Positions 1 to 8,727 of a DNA stretch of 64,000 nucleotides are shown one piece after another. Location of the stretch: assembly GCF_023715605.1 (NCBI RefSeq), contig NZ_JAMBOL010000002.1, positions 1 through 64,000 of the forward strand, given 5' to 3'. The stretch's first letter is position 1; the number at the start of each line of letters is the position of its first letter. Made by a program: the position numbers and the translations under genes. The notes beneath the pieces were generated by a model. That model made no database searches. It was not told the DNA's origin and was given only the letters and a program-made list of their open reading frames with translations. Source of the stretch: Halalkalibacter oceani. Its GTDB lineage: Bacteria; Bacillota; Bacilli; Bacillales; Bacillaceae_D.

Positions 1-971
1 GGTGATACCGGGTAAGAAAGGATAATCTTTTTCACGGCGTCAAAAAAGAAAAATAGATAATGCCAGCGTCCATTCACTCGAATGTAGGTTTCATCCCCAC
101 AGAATTGTTCAGAAAGCTCATAAGGATAATGATCAACGTAAGGCTTAAGTAAAAGTGACACACTCTTTTCGTAGTTCAATATCGTTTGGTGAGAAATGGG
201 AACACCATGAACATCCTTCATAATGGCAGCTGTTTTACGGGCCGAAAGGCCGTAGTTCACATGATAAGTTAAGATTAGACCTAGTGTATGCGGAGATGTA
301 TACACCTTAGACAAATCTACTACCGGAAGCTCAGGTGACTCCTTGGATAATGGTTGAAAATCAATGTGAAACTGTCTAAAGATGTATCTTAATTTAAAGG
401 CTTGAGGATCTTTGTTAAACCGTTTCCGCTCTTTTGAGGACATCCCATTCAGTTTCCTTTGATAATAGGGACATTCATTGTTTTTACACTTAAAAACATG
501 AAAGTCTTTTCTCTCTTTGATTTTCTCGAGAGTCTTGGAACAATGAGGACACTTTAGGATGGCCTCTTTTGAAAAACGATTCTTATCGCTGAAAAGACAA
601 GAACATACCTTACATTGATACTGCCCTTTATCTCCGTTATTGGCATAAAGGTATTCTGACGGAGCACCACACTTTGGACAGATCATGGACTTAGGTACTG
701 TAACTTTTGAGTTCTTACGCCTTTGAACAGGTTTTAATGTTTTTCCGTTCTTCTCGAAGTACTCAGTGAGAAGAATTCGATAATCTAGCTTTTCAGGTAC
801 TTCAATGATCGGAAGATCATCTACCTGAAGTTTTCGATAAGGTTTATTCACCGGTTGTTCTGTGGGCTTATTGAACATACTTTTTCCGATAAGCAGAGTA
901 AGTAATGTTCGAATCAATTGTTCTTGATAGTTTATAAAAGATAATAAATAGGTTATAATTTGAGGGTACAA
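1..971 (-). CDS. IS transposase, DDE type with N-terminal zinc ribbons (3' end cut by window edge)
   Basis: This reading frame stays open from about 989 to the left window edge, so the C-terminus is missing. The N-terminal third holds two zinc-ribbon-like clusters, with CPKC followed by CKVC and then CPHC followed by a second Cys pair. They are followed by a DDE-type catalytic core beginning GDETYIRVNGRWHYLF, where the first acidic residue is visible. This resembles the IS6/IS240-type core (family memory, not searched). I chose a TTG start at 971 because AAGGAAG lies about 9 nt upstream; the ATG at 878 is an alternative. It would catalyse cut-and-paste or replicative transposition of the element whose outer end lies at roughly 1000-1100. 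Confidence 0.8.
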   Translation of the reverse strand, partial: MYPQIITYLLSFINYQEQLIRTLLTLLIGKSMFNKPTEQPVNKPYRKLQVDDLPIIEVPEKLDYRILLTEYFEKNGKTLKPVQRRKNSKVTVPKSMICPKCGAPSEYLYANNGDKGQYQCKVCSCLFSDKNRFSKEAILKCPHCSKTLEKIKERKDFHVFKCKNNECPYYQRKLNGMSSKERKRFNKDPQAFKLRYIFRQFHIDFQPLSKESPELPVVDLSKVYTSPHTLGLILTYHVNYGLSARKTAAIMKDVHGVPISHQTILNYEKSVSLLLKPYVDHYPYELSEQFCGDETYIRVNGRWHYLFFFFDAVKKIILSYPVS

Positions 972-1060
972 GATTGTCACTTCCTTTATTTAGGGATTTA
1001 GTGTCGGTGTGGTAACCTCACTATTGCCTAAATTTCAGGGGGTGGCAATTTTTTTGCTTA
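1..1060 (-). mobile_element. Insertion sequence, right-hand end plus partial transposase
   Basis: The transposase and its upstream non-coding end make up an insertion sequence whose left part is outside the window. The exact outer boundary cannot be fixed because the other terminal repeat and target duplication are not visible. The non-coding end (about 970-1050) has a clear, degenerate second copy at about 31235-31310, which supports it being part of the mobile unit rather than of the tetR promoter. Confidence 0.65.
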
Positions 1061-1100
1061 TAAAGCCCTCTATCAAGGTATTTTATAACCTATTTCTTAT
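941..1100. repeat. 18-bp inverted repeat flanking the IS end
   Basis: The segment 1083-1100 (TTATAACCTATTTCTTAT) is the reverse complement of 941-958 with one mismatch. One arm lies inside the transposase reading frame and the other just upstream of tetR. The second arm also overlaps a local palindrome, TTTTATAA-N8-TTATAAAA (1081-1104). Confidence 0.6.
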
Positions 1101-1107
1101 AAAAGTT

Positions 1108-1122
1108 TTGACAATACGTCAA
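1108..1122. promoter_or_regulatory. Possible TetR operator (TTGAC-N5-GTCAA)
   Basis: A short inverted repeat TTGACAATACGTCAA lies 20 bp upstream of the tetR start codon. TetR-family regulators commonly bind such palindromes in front of their own operon. Assignment to the adjacent regulator is inferred from position only. Confidence 0.4.
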
Positions 1123-1141
1123 CAGCAAGGAAGGTAAAAAA

Positions 1142-2023
1142 ATGAAAAAGAAAATCATTTTAACGGCGATTGAGTGTTTTTCCAATGAAGGCTTTTTCTC
1201 GACATCAATGCAACGGATTGCAGAGGAATGCGGGATGTCGAAAGCAACACTATATAAATACTTTCAGTCGAAAGAAGACCTTTTAATGCAAGTGTTTGAA
1301 TTTACCTTGCTTCAAATGGTGGAAAGAGCCAAAAGTATTCAACTGGATCATTCGTTGCCGAAAAAGGAGCGTTTGCGACAGAGAATTCTCGTGGAGCTGC
1401 AAGAAAACAAACAGTATCGTGCTTTTTTAAATTTGATCTTCAAGGTCATGCCGATCCAGCAAAACCCGCGTGTCATGGCTTTAATGAAGCGGACAAAAGC
1501 TACTTTTTTTCATCTTCACCGGGAATATCTGCTTGAAGCCTATGGGGAAGAGGTGGAACCGTATCTTTGGGACCTTGTGATGCTTTTACAAGGAGCCATT
1601 CGCGAGTATATCCATTTGCTTGAGGATGAACAAAAGCCGGTTAACAAAGAAGATGTCGCGACATTGCTCGCGTCTAATCTTGATCAGATTATTAGAAATA
1701 AAGAAAAGCCGCAGCCGGCGTTGTCGCAGGAACTTATGTATGATTATGAAGGAATTCATCTCGGCGCGCAGTCAAAATCAACGGATCAGCAAATCGCCGA
1801 AGCGCTGATTAGCGTGCAGGATAAGATCGCAAAGGCAGAGATGAATCGAACGGAAATGGAAAAGGTTAGAGCGGCGTATGATTCGCTGAGAAAGAAAATG
1901 ACGGCGGAGCAACCTGAGCCGTATTTAATCGAGGCGCTTTGTCTGTTTATTAACAGCCGCGTAGCGATTAAGCAGGAAATACCAATGATTCTTGCGCTAG
2001 TGGAAGAGCGGAGATTTAATTAA
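1142..2023 (+). CDS. TetR/AcrR family transcriptional regulator
   Basis: This is a 293-residue regulator. The N-terminal 50 residues form a typical TetR helix-turn-helix (ALxxFSNEGFxxTSMQRIAEECGMSKATLYKYF pattern, helix ending in KYF). The rest is an all-helical ligand-binding domain about 90 residues longer than usual, rich in charged residues near the C-terminus. The ATG is preceded by AAGGAAGG. It lies 15 bp upstream of a DHA2 efflux pump in the same direction, so it most likely represses the pump and itself and is released by a pump substrate. The ligand is unknown. Confidence 0.88.
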   Translation: MKKKIILTAIECFSNEGFFSTSMQRIAEECGMSKATLYKYFQSKEDLLMQVFEFTLLQMVERAKSIQLDHSLPKKERLRQRILVELQENKQYRAFLNLIFKVMPIQQNPRVMALMKRTKATFFHLHREYLLEAYGEEVEPYLWDLVMLLQGAIREYIHLLEDEQKPVNKEDVATLLASNLDQIIRNKEKPQPALSQELMYDYEGIHLGAQSKSTDQQIAEALISVQDKIAKAEMNRTEMEKVRAAYDSLRKKMTAEQPEPYLIEALCLFINSRVAIKQEIPMILALVEERRFN

Positions 2024-2038
2024 AGAAGGTGTAGAAGA

Positions 2039-3505
2039 ATGGATACAGCCCAAGTATCAGTGGAAAATATAAATAGAAAACCATTAGTTATTGTCCTATT
2101 AGTTGGTTCGTTTCTAGCAATCTTAAATCAGACCTTGCTGACAACGGCCTTGCCTCATTTTATGAATGACTTGCAGATTACAGCCAATACAGGCCAGTGG
2201 CTGACAACAATCTTTATGCTTGTAAATGGAATTATGATCCCGATTACGGCTTTTTTAATTGAAAAGTATACAACGAGAAAGTTATTTATGACATCGATGT
2301 TCCTGTTTGCGTTAGGAACGCTTGTCTGCGCCCTTTCGCCTACTTTCTCCTTTTTAATGATCGGAAGAGTCCTTCAGGCTGCCGGGGCGGGTATTATGAT
2401 GCCTTTGATGCAGACTGTATTTTTGCTCATTTTTCCAGTTGAAAAAAGAGGGGCCGCTATGGGGATGGTCGGTCTCGTCATTTCATTTGCTCCAGCCTTA
2501 GGACCGACGCTTTCAGGCTGGCTCGTAGAACATTATCACTGGTCTATCCTGTTCTGGATTGTGTTGCCGGTAATTGTGATCGATATGATCGCGGCGTATT
2601 TCGTTTTAAGAAATGTAACAACGCTCCACAACCCGAAAGTTGATATGCTTTCGATTATTTTGTCAACATTCGGATTCGGCGGCTTGTTGTTTGGTTTTAG
2701 TTATGCCGGAGCACATAGCTGGACGAGTGCCTCCGTCGTTTTGCCAACCGTCATCGGTGTGATTTCGCTTGTTTGGTTTATTTTCAGACAGCTGAAGCTG
2801 GAGCAGCCGATATTAGAGTTTCGTGTATTTAAATACAGTGTTTTCACGTTGACGACAGTCATCGGCATGGTTGTGTTTATGTCATTGATTGGCGGCTCGA
2901 CGATTCTGCCGATCTATATGCAAAACATGCATCATTTCACTGCATTGGATACGGGGTTGATGATCTTGCCGGGTGCGGTTTTGATGGGGCTGATGTCACC
3001 GATCACCGGAAGGATTTTTGATAAGATCGGGGCAAGAGCGTTGTCGATTGGCGGCTTGGCGATCATTTTCGTCACCACGGCTTTATTTTCAAACTTAACA
3101 ACGACGACAAGCTTTACCTACCTCACGATCATTTATGCGCTGCGAATGATCGGGCTGGCGATGGTAATGATGCCGGTCACTACAGCGGGGATTAATGTTT
3201 TGCCGCGTAGACTGATTCCGCATGGGACAGCGATGAATAATACGATGCGGCAAATTTCAGGGTCGATCGGAACGGCGGTTCTGATTACGATTATGACGAT
3301 GTCGGCGCTTGATCCGCAAGTAACTGGTGATGTCGACATGGCGATGATCCATGGAGTTAATGTCTCATTTATGGCAGCGACGGTGCTGTCGCTAATCGGT
3401 TTAATCCTTGCCTTTTTCATTAAAAAACATGATGAAGAACAGCCGAAGGGGAAACCGGTTCAAGTGAAAAGAAGTCAGAAGAAAAGTCCGATTCCTGAAG
3501 GGTAA
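2039..3505 (+). CDS. DHA2 family multidrug efflux MFS transporter
   Basis: This 488-residue membrane protein shows the 14-TM DHA2 (EmrB/QacA/LmrB) pattern. It has an early ILNQTLLTTALP segment in TM1, GRVLQAAGAG in TM4 and GPTLSGWLVEHYHW (motif C, antiporter signature) in TM5. It should expel hydrophobic drugs or metabolites by proton antiport. It is co-transcribed with the TetR regulator 15 bp upstream and ends at a strong terminator. A paralog with the same layout lies at 48597-50057 on the other strand. The substrate cannot be told from sequence. Confidence 0.9.
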   Translation: MDTAQVSVENINRKPLVIVLLVGSFLAILNQTLLTTALPHFMNDLQITANTGQWLTTIFMLVNGIMIPITAFLIEKYTTRKLFMTSMFLFALGTLVCALSPTFSFLMIGRVLQAAGAGIMMPLMQTVFLLIFPVEKRGAAMGMVGLVISFAPALGPTLSGWLVEHYHWSILFWIVLPVIVIDMIAAYFVLRNVTTLHNPKVDMLSIILSTFGFGGLLFGFSYAGAHSWTSASVVLPTVIGVISLVWFIFRQLKLEQPILEFRVFKYSVFTLTTVIGMVVFMSLIGGSTILPIYMQNMHHFTALDTGLMILPGAVLMGLMSPITGRIFDKIGARALSIGGLAIIFVTTALFSNLTTTTSFTYLTIIYALRMIGLAMVMMPVTTAGINVLPRRLIPHGTAMNNTMRQISGSIGTAVLITIMTMSALDPQVTGDVDMAMIHGVNVSFMAATVLSLIGLILAFFIKKHDEEQPKGKPVQVKRSQKKSPIPEG

Positions 3506-3527
3506 AAGCACAGGCAGTCTGTTTCGA

Positions 3528-3572
3528 GGTTATGCCAAACGGAAAACAAACCTTTTGGCATAACCTTTTTTT
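3528..3572 (+). terminator. Rho-independent terminator of the tetR-MFS operon
   Basis: A 13-bp stem (GGTTATGCCAAA and its complement) is followed by a run of seven T residues, 22 bp after the stop codon of the efflux pump. Confidence 0.9.
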
Positions 3573-3663
3573 AGGTTGTTAGGACGAGTTTTGAATAGAG
3601 AGTTTAAAATCAGGCAAAAAAGAGGTAGTATAGAATATAGTTTAAATTGTGAGGGAGGATCTT

Positions 3664-4446
3664 ATGAAAAAGGCAATGATCGTAATAATAGGGATTATCA
3701 GCTTGTTTGTCGGACAAGCCTGCGATCAGCAGCAATCAACGACTGATCAAGATTCCTCGATGCTCTCCTCTCATACTGAGCAAGCAGAGGGAAGTAAGGA
3801 AGCAGAAGCCTCAGCGGAGCAGGATTCCGAGTCGAACGAGGAGCAGGGAATCGAGGTAGTGACGGATCCGCAAAGTGTTGAGGTGCTTGTTAATGAGGAA
3901 TATGAGCTGATGGAAGGCTATGAACCGGATGACCTGGTTTATCCTGATATCTCATTTATATTTGAAGAGAAAGTGGAAAAGCGCTTAATGCGGGAGGAAG
4001 CAGCTGAAGCGATTGAGCAATTATTCGCCGCGGCAAAAGCAGATGGGATGAACTTGCTTGGCGTTTCGGCCTACCGTTCATATGAGACGCAAAAAAACCT
4101 GTTTGATTATTATGTTGCCCAGGATGGGGAGGAGCTCGCGCGTACATACAGCGCCGTGCCCGGAACAAGCGAACATCAAACCGGCCTGGCGATTGACGTC
4201 GTCGGCGAGGATGTAAGCTGTGCAGCAGAAGACTGCTTTGCGGATACAGTCGAAGCGAAATGGCTGGAGGACAACGCGGCTGACTACGGCTTTATTATCC
4301 GCTATTTGGAAGGGAAAGAGGATTTGACAGGCTACAAATACGAGCCTTGGCATTTGCGCTATGTCGGGGTAGAAATGGCGAAAGAAATCACCGATCTCGG
4401 CGTTACGCTTGAAGAGTATATGAATGCCGTTCCTGTATCCAATTAA
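3664..4446 (+). CDS. D-alanyl-D-alanine carboxypeptidase, VanY/LdcB type lipoprotein
   Basis: The protein (260 residues from the ATG at 3664) starts with a lipoprotein signal peptide ending LFVGQAC, followed by an acidic, Ser/Glu-rich linker to about residue 80. The C-terminal half carries the M15B (VanY) zinc peptidase motifs: SAYRSYETQ, PGTSEHQTGLAIDV (His and Asp ligands) and EPWHLRYVG (last Glu and His ligands). It should trim the terminal D-Ala from peptidoglycan stem peptides outside the membrane. The GTG at 3649 is not used because the ribosome site GGGAGG lies between it and the ATG. It is monocistronic and followed by its own terminator. Confidence 0.9.
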   Translation: MKKAMIVIIGIISLFVGQACDQQQSTTDQDSSMLSSHTEQAEGSKEAEASAEQDSESNEEQGIEVVTDPQSVEVLVNEEYELMEGYEPDDLVYPDISFIFEEKVEKRLMREEAAEAIEQLFAAAKADGMNLLGVSAYRSYETQKNLFDYYVAQDGEELARTYSAVPGTSEHQTGLAIDVVGEDVSCAAEDCFADTVEAKWLEDNAADYGFIIRYLEGKEDLTGYKYEPWHLRYVGVEMAKEITDLGVTLEEYMNAVPVSN

Positions 4447-4461
4447 AAACTGACTTGCCAC

Positions 4462-4497
4462 AAGCCCGTTGTGAGTCTTTTCTCGCAATGGGCTTTA
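4462..4497 (+). terminator. Terminator of the VanY-type gene
   Basis: A stem of AAGCCCGTTGTGAG with its imperfect complement CTCGCAATGGGCTT, just after the stop codon. The T tract is short, so this is moderately supported. Confidence 0.65.
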
Positions 4498-4508
4498 ATG
4501 CGTAGAGA

Positions 4509-4544
4509 CTGGGCAAAAGGTAAAAAAACGACCTTTTGACCCAG
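4509..4544. repeat. Terminator-like dispersed repeat (CTGGG-CAAAAGGT family)
   Basis: An inverted repeat with arms CTGGGCAAAAGGT and ACCTTTTGACCCAG around a short A-rich loop. The same arm motif (GTCAAAAGG / CCTTTTGAC) recurs at 25972, 56027, 62776 and, more diverged, 51613 and 62881. It lies between convergent genes and may terminate transcription from both sides. Confidence 0.6.
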
Positions 4545-4619
4545 CCCCATACACGTCATATGCCTTAGCTAAAAGCAAGGCTGAAACAGCTCCAACACAT
4601 ACTTTTGGAAAAAGCTTTC

Positions 4620-4802
4620 TTAATCCTGAAGGGCATTTAATGTTTGCTGCAACGTATCAGATGTTGTCGAATGATGCTGCCCGTTATGGCGTCCTTTCAT
4701 CAATCCGTAAGCCGCCCCAACCCCGATTCCTATTCCGACTAATGAATACATAAGAGCTTGACCGCTCTTCATCTTATGGTTTTTTCTCATTTCAAACATC
4801 AT
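4620..4802 (-). CDS. Small single-pass membrane protein, function unknown
   Basis: A 60-residue protein with a short basic N-terminus (MMFEMRKNHKMKS), one glycine-rich transmembrane helix (ALMYSLVGIGIGVGAAYGLM) and a polar tail with His and Thr. AAGGAGCTGATGTC precedes the start. Compact Gly-rich helices like this are common in small Bacillus envelope proteins (DUF3918/YtxH-like in style), but I do not recognise the family with certainty. It is transcribed alone, divergent from the MFS gene at 4995. Confidence 0.65.
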   Translation of the reverse strand: MMFEMRKNHKMKSGQALMYSLVGIGIGVGAAYGLMKGRHNGQHHSTTSDTLQQTLNALQD

Positions 4803-4994
4803 GACATCAGCTCCTTCTTACAAGTAAGTAATCAACAGACTACTCTACTCACTAGTTTGTCTGAAATCCGCTTCTTTACACTGGAGGTCCTTACCAATCA
4901 TGCTTCTGGAAATTATTTGGACGTAACGTTTACGCGAAAAGGGACAAAGTAGTAAGGAAAACAACAAGTGAGCTGTAAGGAGCGTGGATGACGG

Positions 4995-6254
4995 GTGGTC
5001 GAAAAAAAGCATAACGGGATGCTGGTCGTGGCGATTGGCTCCATTCCTTTAATTATGACGTTAGGTAATTCCATGCTTATTCCTATTTTGCCCAAAATGG
5101 AAACTGAGCTGAACATTTCAGCGTTTCAAGCCAGCTTGACGATCACAGTTTTCTCCGTCGCTGCTGCCATTTTCATCCCGATTTTCGGGTATTTGTCTGA
5201 CCGCTTAACAAGGAAAAAGATCATTATCCCGGCTTTGACTTTGTACGGCGTTGGCGGGCTGTTAGCGGGTGCGGCTGCGGCGTGGTTTGCCAGTCCCTTT
5301 ATTTGGATTATGGCCGGTCGCGTTCTCCAGGGAATCGGTGCGGCGGGCACCACGCCAATCGCGATGGCTTTAACCGGCGATTTGTTTAAGGGGGGCCAGC
5401 AAAGTAAAGTATTAGGTCTTGTCGAGGCGTCCAATGGATTTGGAAAAGTTCTTTCCCCGATTGTCGGGTCATTATTGGCTCTGCTTGCCTGGTACGGTCC
5501 GTTTTGGGGCTTTCCTGTTTTTGTTCTCATCTCATTGCTGCTAACGACATTCTTCATTAAAGAGAAGAAAAAGAAAAAAGAGCCGATGCCTTTTGGTACA
5601 TATGTAAAAGGACTTTTTTCTGTCTTTAAGCATGAAGGCCGCTGGCTTTTTACCGCTTATTTGGCTGGAGCAACCTGTCTTCTTACGCTGTTTGGAATTT
5701 TATTTTATTTATCGGACGTACTGGAGACGACGTATAACATTGATGGCGTGTTGAAAGGGTGCATTCTGGCGATTCCACTTTTATTTATGATGACGACTTC
5801 GCTCATCACCGGGAGCAAAATTGGGAAGCGTTTGCAGCGAATGAAAACGAGCATTATGATTGGTTTCCTGCTAATGACAATCTCGTTTTCGGCCTTAGTG
5901 TTTTTCCACAAGCTTGTGCCATTTATTGCAATTTTGGTGATCAGCAGCGTCGGTACCGGCCTTGTCCTTCCATGCCTCAACAGCCTCATTACCGGCTCGG
6001 TTGGACAGGAAATGCGTGGATTTGTTACGTCCCTATACGGCTCTGTCCGTTTTTTAGGGGTCGCAGCGGGCCCGCCTCTGTTTGAAGTGTTAATGAACTG
6101 GTCTCGTACTGGAATGTTTTTGCTGACGGCAGGGCTGACATTGCTGCTTGGGATTTTTTGTTTACTATTTATTCATGTGAAAAAAACAAAGCCGACCGAA
6201 TCAGATGACTCGGCTCAAACGTTATTTAAAAAATTTCAATTGACGACTGAATAA
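4995..6254 (+). CDS. MFS transporter, DHA1-type multidrug efflux
   Basis: This 419-residue, 12-TM protein begins inside TM1 with [17 protein letters not shown] and has the motif A loop [11 protein letters not shown] (residues about 64-75). It also has [19 protein letters not shown] in TM4 and a motif C-like segment after it, typical of DHA1 drug/H+ antiporters such as Bacillus YfmO/Bmr-type pumps. The start is a GTG with TAAGGAG about 13 nt upstream, which is a long spacing; ATG at residue 9 is an alternative. It is followed after 13 bp by a small unknown gene, probably co-transcribed. The substrate is unknown. Confidence 0.82.
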   Translation: MVEKKHNGMLVVAIGSIPLIMTLGNSMLIPILPKMETELNISAFQASLTITVFSVAAAIFIPIFGYLSDRLTRKKIIIPALTLYGVGGLLAGAAAAWFASPFIWIMAGRVLQGIGAAGTTPIAMALTGDLFKGGQQSKVLGLVEASNGFGKVLSPIVGSLLALLAWYGPFWGFPVFVLISLLLTTFFIKEKKKKKEPMPFGTYVKGLFSVFKHEGRWLFTAYLAGATCLLTLFGILFYLSDVLETTYNIDGVLKGCILAIPLLFMMTTSLITGSKIGKRLQRMKTSIMIGFLLMTISFSALVFFHKLVPFIAILVISSVGTGLVLPCLNSLITGSVGQEMRGFVTSLYGSVRFLGVAAGPPLFEVLMNWSRTGMFLLTAGLTLLLGIFCLLFIHVKKTKPTESDDSAQTLFKKFQLTTE

Positions 6255-6267
6255 GGGGGATTCTCAG

Positions 6268-6558
6268 ATGCAGCTTTATTTTTCTCCGGAATTTATGAAA
6301 GAGGATGCACAAGTACTAAATATCGTGACCGATGGAAATAAGCCTGTTGGCTATTTGGCGTTTTTACTGGAGCCGGACAAAAAGAAAATGTATGTGTACG
6401 GGCAGCTGGCTGAAGAAGGAGTCAGTGAGGATTTTAAAGACCTGGTCACACCTTATATTCAAGGGCTGACCAAATTAAAGCCGGAGCTGGAAGTGCTGTC
6501 TTACTTGACGGTTGGCGGGAAACAGGTTGAATTAAAGCAGGACGATAAGGAGGAATAG
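6268..6558 (+). CDS. Hypothetical protein, cytosolic, 96 residues
   Basis: A small soluble alpha/beta-like protein with no signal peptide or membrane segment. It has a strand pattern (AQVLNIVTDGNKPVGYLAFLLE, KKKMYVYGQL) and a charged, Lys/Glu-rich end. AAGGGGG sits 9 nt before the ATG. It lies 13 bp after the MFS gene and 56 bp before tctA, so it is probably in the same transcript as the pump. I do not recognise the family. Confidence 0.7.
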   Translation: MQLYFSPEFMKEDAQVLNIVTDGNKPVGYLAFLLEPDKKKMYVYGQLAEEGVSEDFKDLVTPYIQGLTKLKPELEVLSYLTVGGKQVELKQDDKEE

Positions 6559-6614
6559 CACACATCGCTTTTTGGGTGAATATCATACTCTAGTCTTAGA
6601 TGTGGAGGCAGGGT

Positions 6615-8564
6615 ATGGATATTTTATTACAATTGTTTGAAGTTCGGCACCTTTTGATGCTCGTACTCGGTTTATGTCTCGGAATCGCTGTGGGAGCCTT
6701 ACCCGGGTTGACACCGACAATGGGAGTCGCTTTGACGATCCCTTTTACCTTTTCACTCGGCGCAACAGATGGCCTGATCCTGCTGGGTGGGATCTATTGC
6801 GGCAGCGTGTTTGGCGGCTCTATCCCGGCGATTCTTTTTAACGTGCCAGGCGCGCCTGCATCGGTGGCGACTACGTTTGATGGCTATCCAATGGCGCAAA
6901 AGGGCAAGGCGAGAAAAGCGTTGGAGCTGGCGACAATTGCTTCCTTTGCCGGCGGTGTGATCGGAATGATCCTGCTCGTATTTTTTGCCCCTGTTTTAAC
7001 GGAATTTTCTTTAGCCTTTGGCCCGACGGAAAGCTTCTGGATCGCCCTGTTCGGCATTACGGTCATCGCTGTCATTTCAGAGGGGGGAGCGGCGAAGAAT
7101 ATGCTCGGCGGCTGCCTGGGCATTGTCCTTTCCTTCGTCGGAATTAGTACTGTGACCGGAACGGCCCGCTTTACCTTTGGAATCGATAGCTTTGTTGGCG
7201 GGTTTCATGTTGTCGCGGTGCTGATCGGCTTATTTGCTATTCCTCAGGCTTTCCGAATGATTGAAGACCTGTCAGAAGGTAATCAAAAAATCAAACGACA
7301 TAAACAGACAACCGCTTCGTCTATCCGTCAGTCATTTGGCGATGTGTTAAAGCGGCCGAAAGCAGTGACAATCGGAAGCGGAGTCGGCGCCCTTATCGGA
7401 ATGCTTCCGGGCGCAGGCGGCAATGTAGCGAGCGTGCTTGCTTATAATGAAGTGCGGCGTTTCTCCAAGCAGAAAAACGCGTTTGGGAATGGTGAAAAGC
7501 AGGGGATTATCGCTTCGGAGAGTGCCAATAATGCAATGGTCGGCGGTTCATTAATTCCATTGCTGACATTGGGGATTCCGGGCTCGCCAACTGCTGCGAT
7601 CTTCCTTGGCGGCTTATTAATTCACGGTATTTGGCCGGGAAGAAATTTGTTTGTAGAGCATGCTGATGTGGCTTATACGTTTATTTACAGCATGATTCTC
7701 GCCCAGTTTTTTTTGCTCGTTCTCGGCTTGTTGCTAGTGACTCATATCGCCAGGCTGACAAGTATTCCGACTTATTATCTTGCTCCGGCTATTTTGTCCC
7801 TGTCAATTATCGGAGCTTTCACAACGCAAAATAGCTTGTTCGATGTTTATACCGCACTCATCCTCGGGCTTTTGATGTTCGTACTGCAAAAATTCCAGTT
7901 TTCACCCGCACCGATCGCCTTAGGGTTTATCCTTGGCAAAATTGCTGAAGAAGGGCTGCTTCAAGGGATTCAAATCGGCACGGCTCAAGGCTCTCCTTGG
8001 CTCTATTTCTTTAGCGGAACGTGGAATCTACTGCTTTGCAGTTTTATTTTGATAACGGTGGGAATCGCTGTCTACCGCGGACTGAAAAACAGAGCAAATC
8101 AGCAGCCCACATTGGAGGGAAAGAGGGCCCCAGATTATTGGGCAGTCAGCGGCTGGTTTATAGCGGGTGCTCTGGTAATCGTCTGTCTCGTGCTGCTTAA
8201 CAGCATGCCGTTTGAACTGCGGATTTTTCCTCAATTGACATTTAGTGCGATGCTCGGATTTCTTTTGTACAAAGCGGTTCAGGCAGTGAAGCGTCCAAAG
8301 GAGAGAGTGTCTTTCACGTTCGATTACTCCATTGTAATGTGCCTCGTTCTCGTTGCTACTCTTAGTTTTTTGACGAATTTACTCGGCTTCTATAGCCAAA
8401 CCTTTTTATTAATGCTGCTCGTGCCGATTTTCGTTCATCTGCAAAAATGGAGAAAACTGCGGCCGCTACACATCCTGTTCGTCTCATGCCTTTTCACAAT
8501 GGCGCTTTATGCTGTTTTTACCCTTTTGCTTAAAGTGCCTGTGCCTATCATGCCTCAACTGTAA
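6615..8564 (+). CDS. Tripartite tricarboxylate transporter permease, TctA with fused TctB-like domain
   Basis: Residues 1 to about 495 are a TctA large permease: LGIAVGALPGLTPTMGVAL near the N-terminus, GGIYCGSVFGGSIPAILFNVPG and, in the second half, GMLPGAGGNVASVLAYNEVRR and ESANNAMVGGSLIPLLTLGIPGSPT. About 150 more residues follow with four hydrophobic helices and a TctB-like end (FTLLLKVPVP), so the small subunit appears fused. The start is the ATG at 6615, because GGAGG precedes it; the ATG at 6600 would place that site inside the gene. With the TctC-like lipoprotein encoded convergently downstream it would import a tri- or dicarboxylate using an ion gradient. Confidence 0.9.
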   Translation: MDILLQLFEVRHLLMLVLGLCLGIAVGALPGLTPTMGVALTIPFTFSLGATDGLILLGGIYCGSVFGGSIPAILFNVPGAPASVATTFDGYPMAQKGKARKALELATIASFAGGVIGMILLVFFAPVLTEFSLAFGPTESFWIALFGITVIAVISEGGAAKNMLGGCLGIVLSFVGISTVTGTARFTFGIDSFVGGFHVVAVLIGLFAIPQAFRMIEDLSEGNQKIKRHKQTTASSIRQSFGDVLKRPKAVTIGSGVGALIGMLPGAGGNVASVLAYNEVRRFSKQKNAFGNGEKQGIIASESANNAMVGGSLIPLLTLGIPGSPTAAIFLGGLLIHGIWPGRNLFVEHADVAYTFIYSMILAQFFLLVLGLLLVTHIARLTSIPTYYLAPAILSLSIIGAFTTQNSLFDVYTALILGLLMFVLQKFQFSPAPIALGFILGKIAEEGLLQGIQIGTAQGSPWLYFFSGTWNLLLCSFILITVGIAVYRGLKNRANQQPTLEGKRAPDYWAVSGWFIAGALVIVCLVLLNSMPFELRIFPQLTFSAMLGFLLYKAVQAVKRPKERVSFTFDYSIVMCLVLVATLSFLTNLLGFYSQTFLLMLLVPIFVHLQKWRKLRPLHILFVSCLFTMALYAVFTLLLKVPVPIMPQL

Positions 8565-8608
8565 ATGGGCAGGGGATCGGAGTCAATGACACAACCCTGT
8601 GGTGAGGA

Positions 8609-8651
8609 AGCCGCTGAAAAAGTACGATTTTCACTTTTTCAGCGGCTTTTT
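8609..8651. terminator. Terminator between convergent tctA and tctC
   Basis: A long stem AAGCCGCTGAAAAAGT with its complement and a T run on both strands lies between the two stop codons, so it can serve both genes. Confidence 0.85.
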
Positions 8652-8727
8652 CGTAATGAGCTTGAAAGCCTAGCTGTGAATGGGTGTCTCGAAGCAACGC
8701 CGGAGCCATTATTGAGTTACGTGATTG

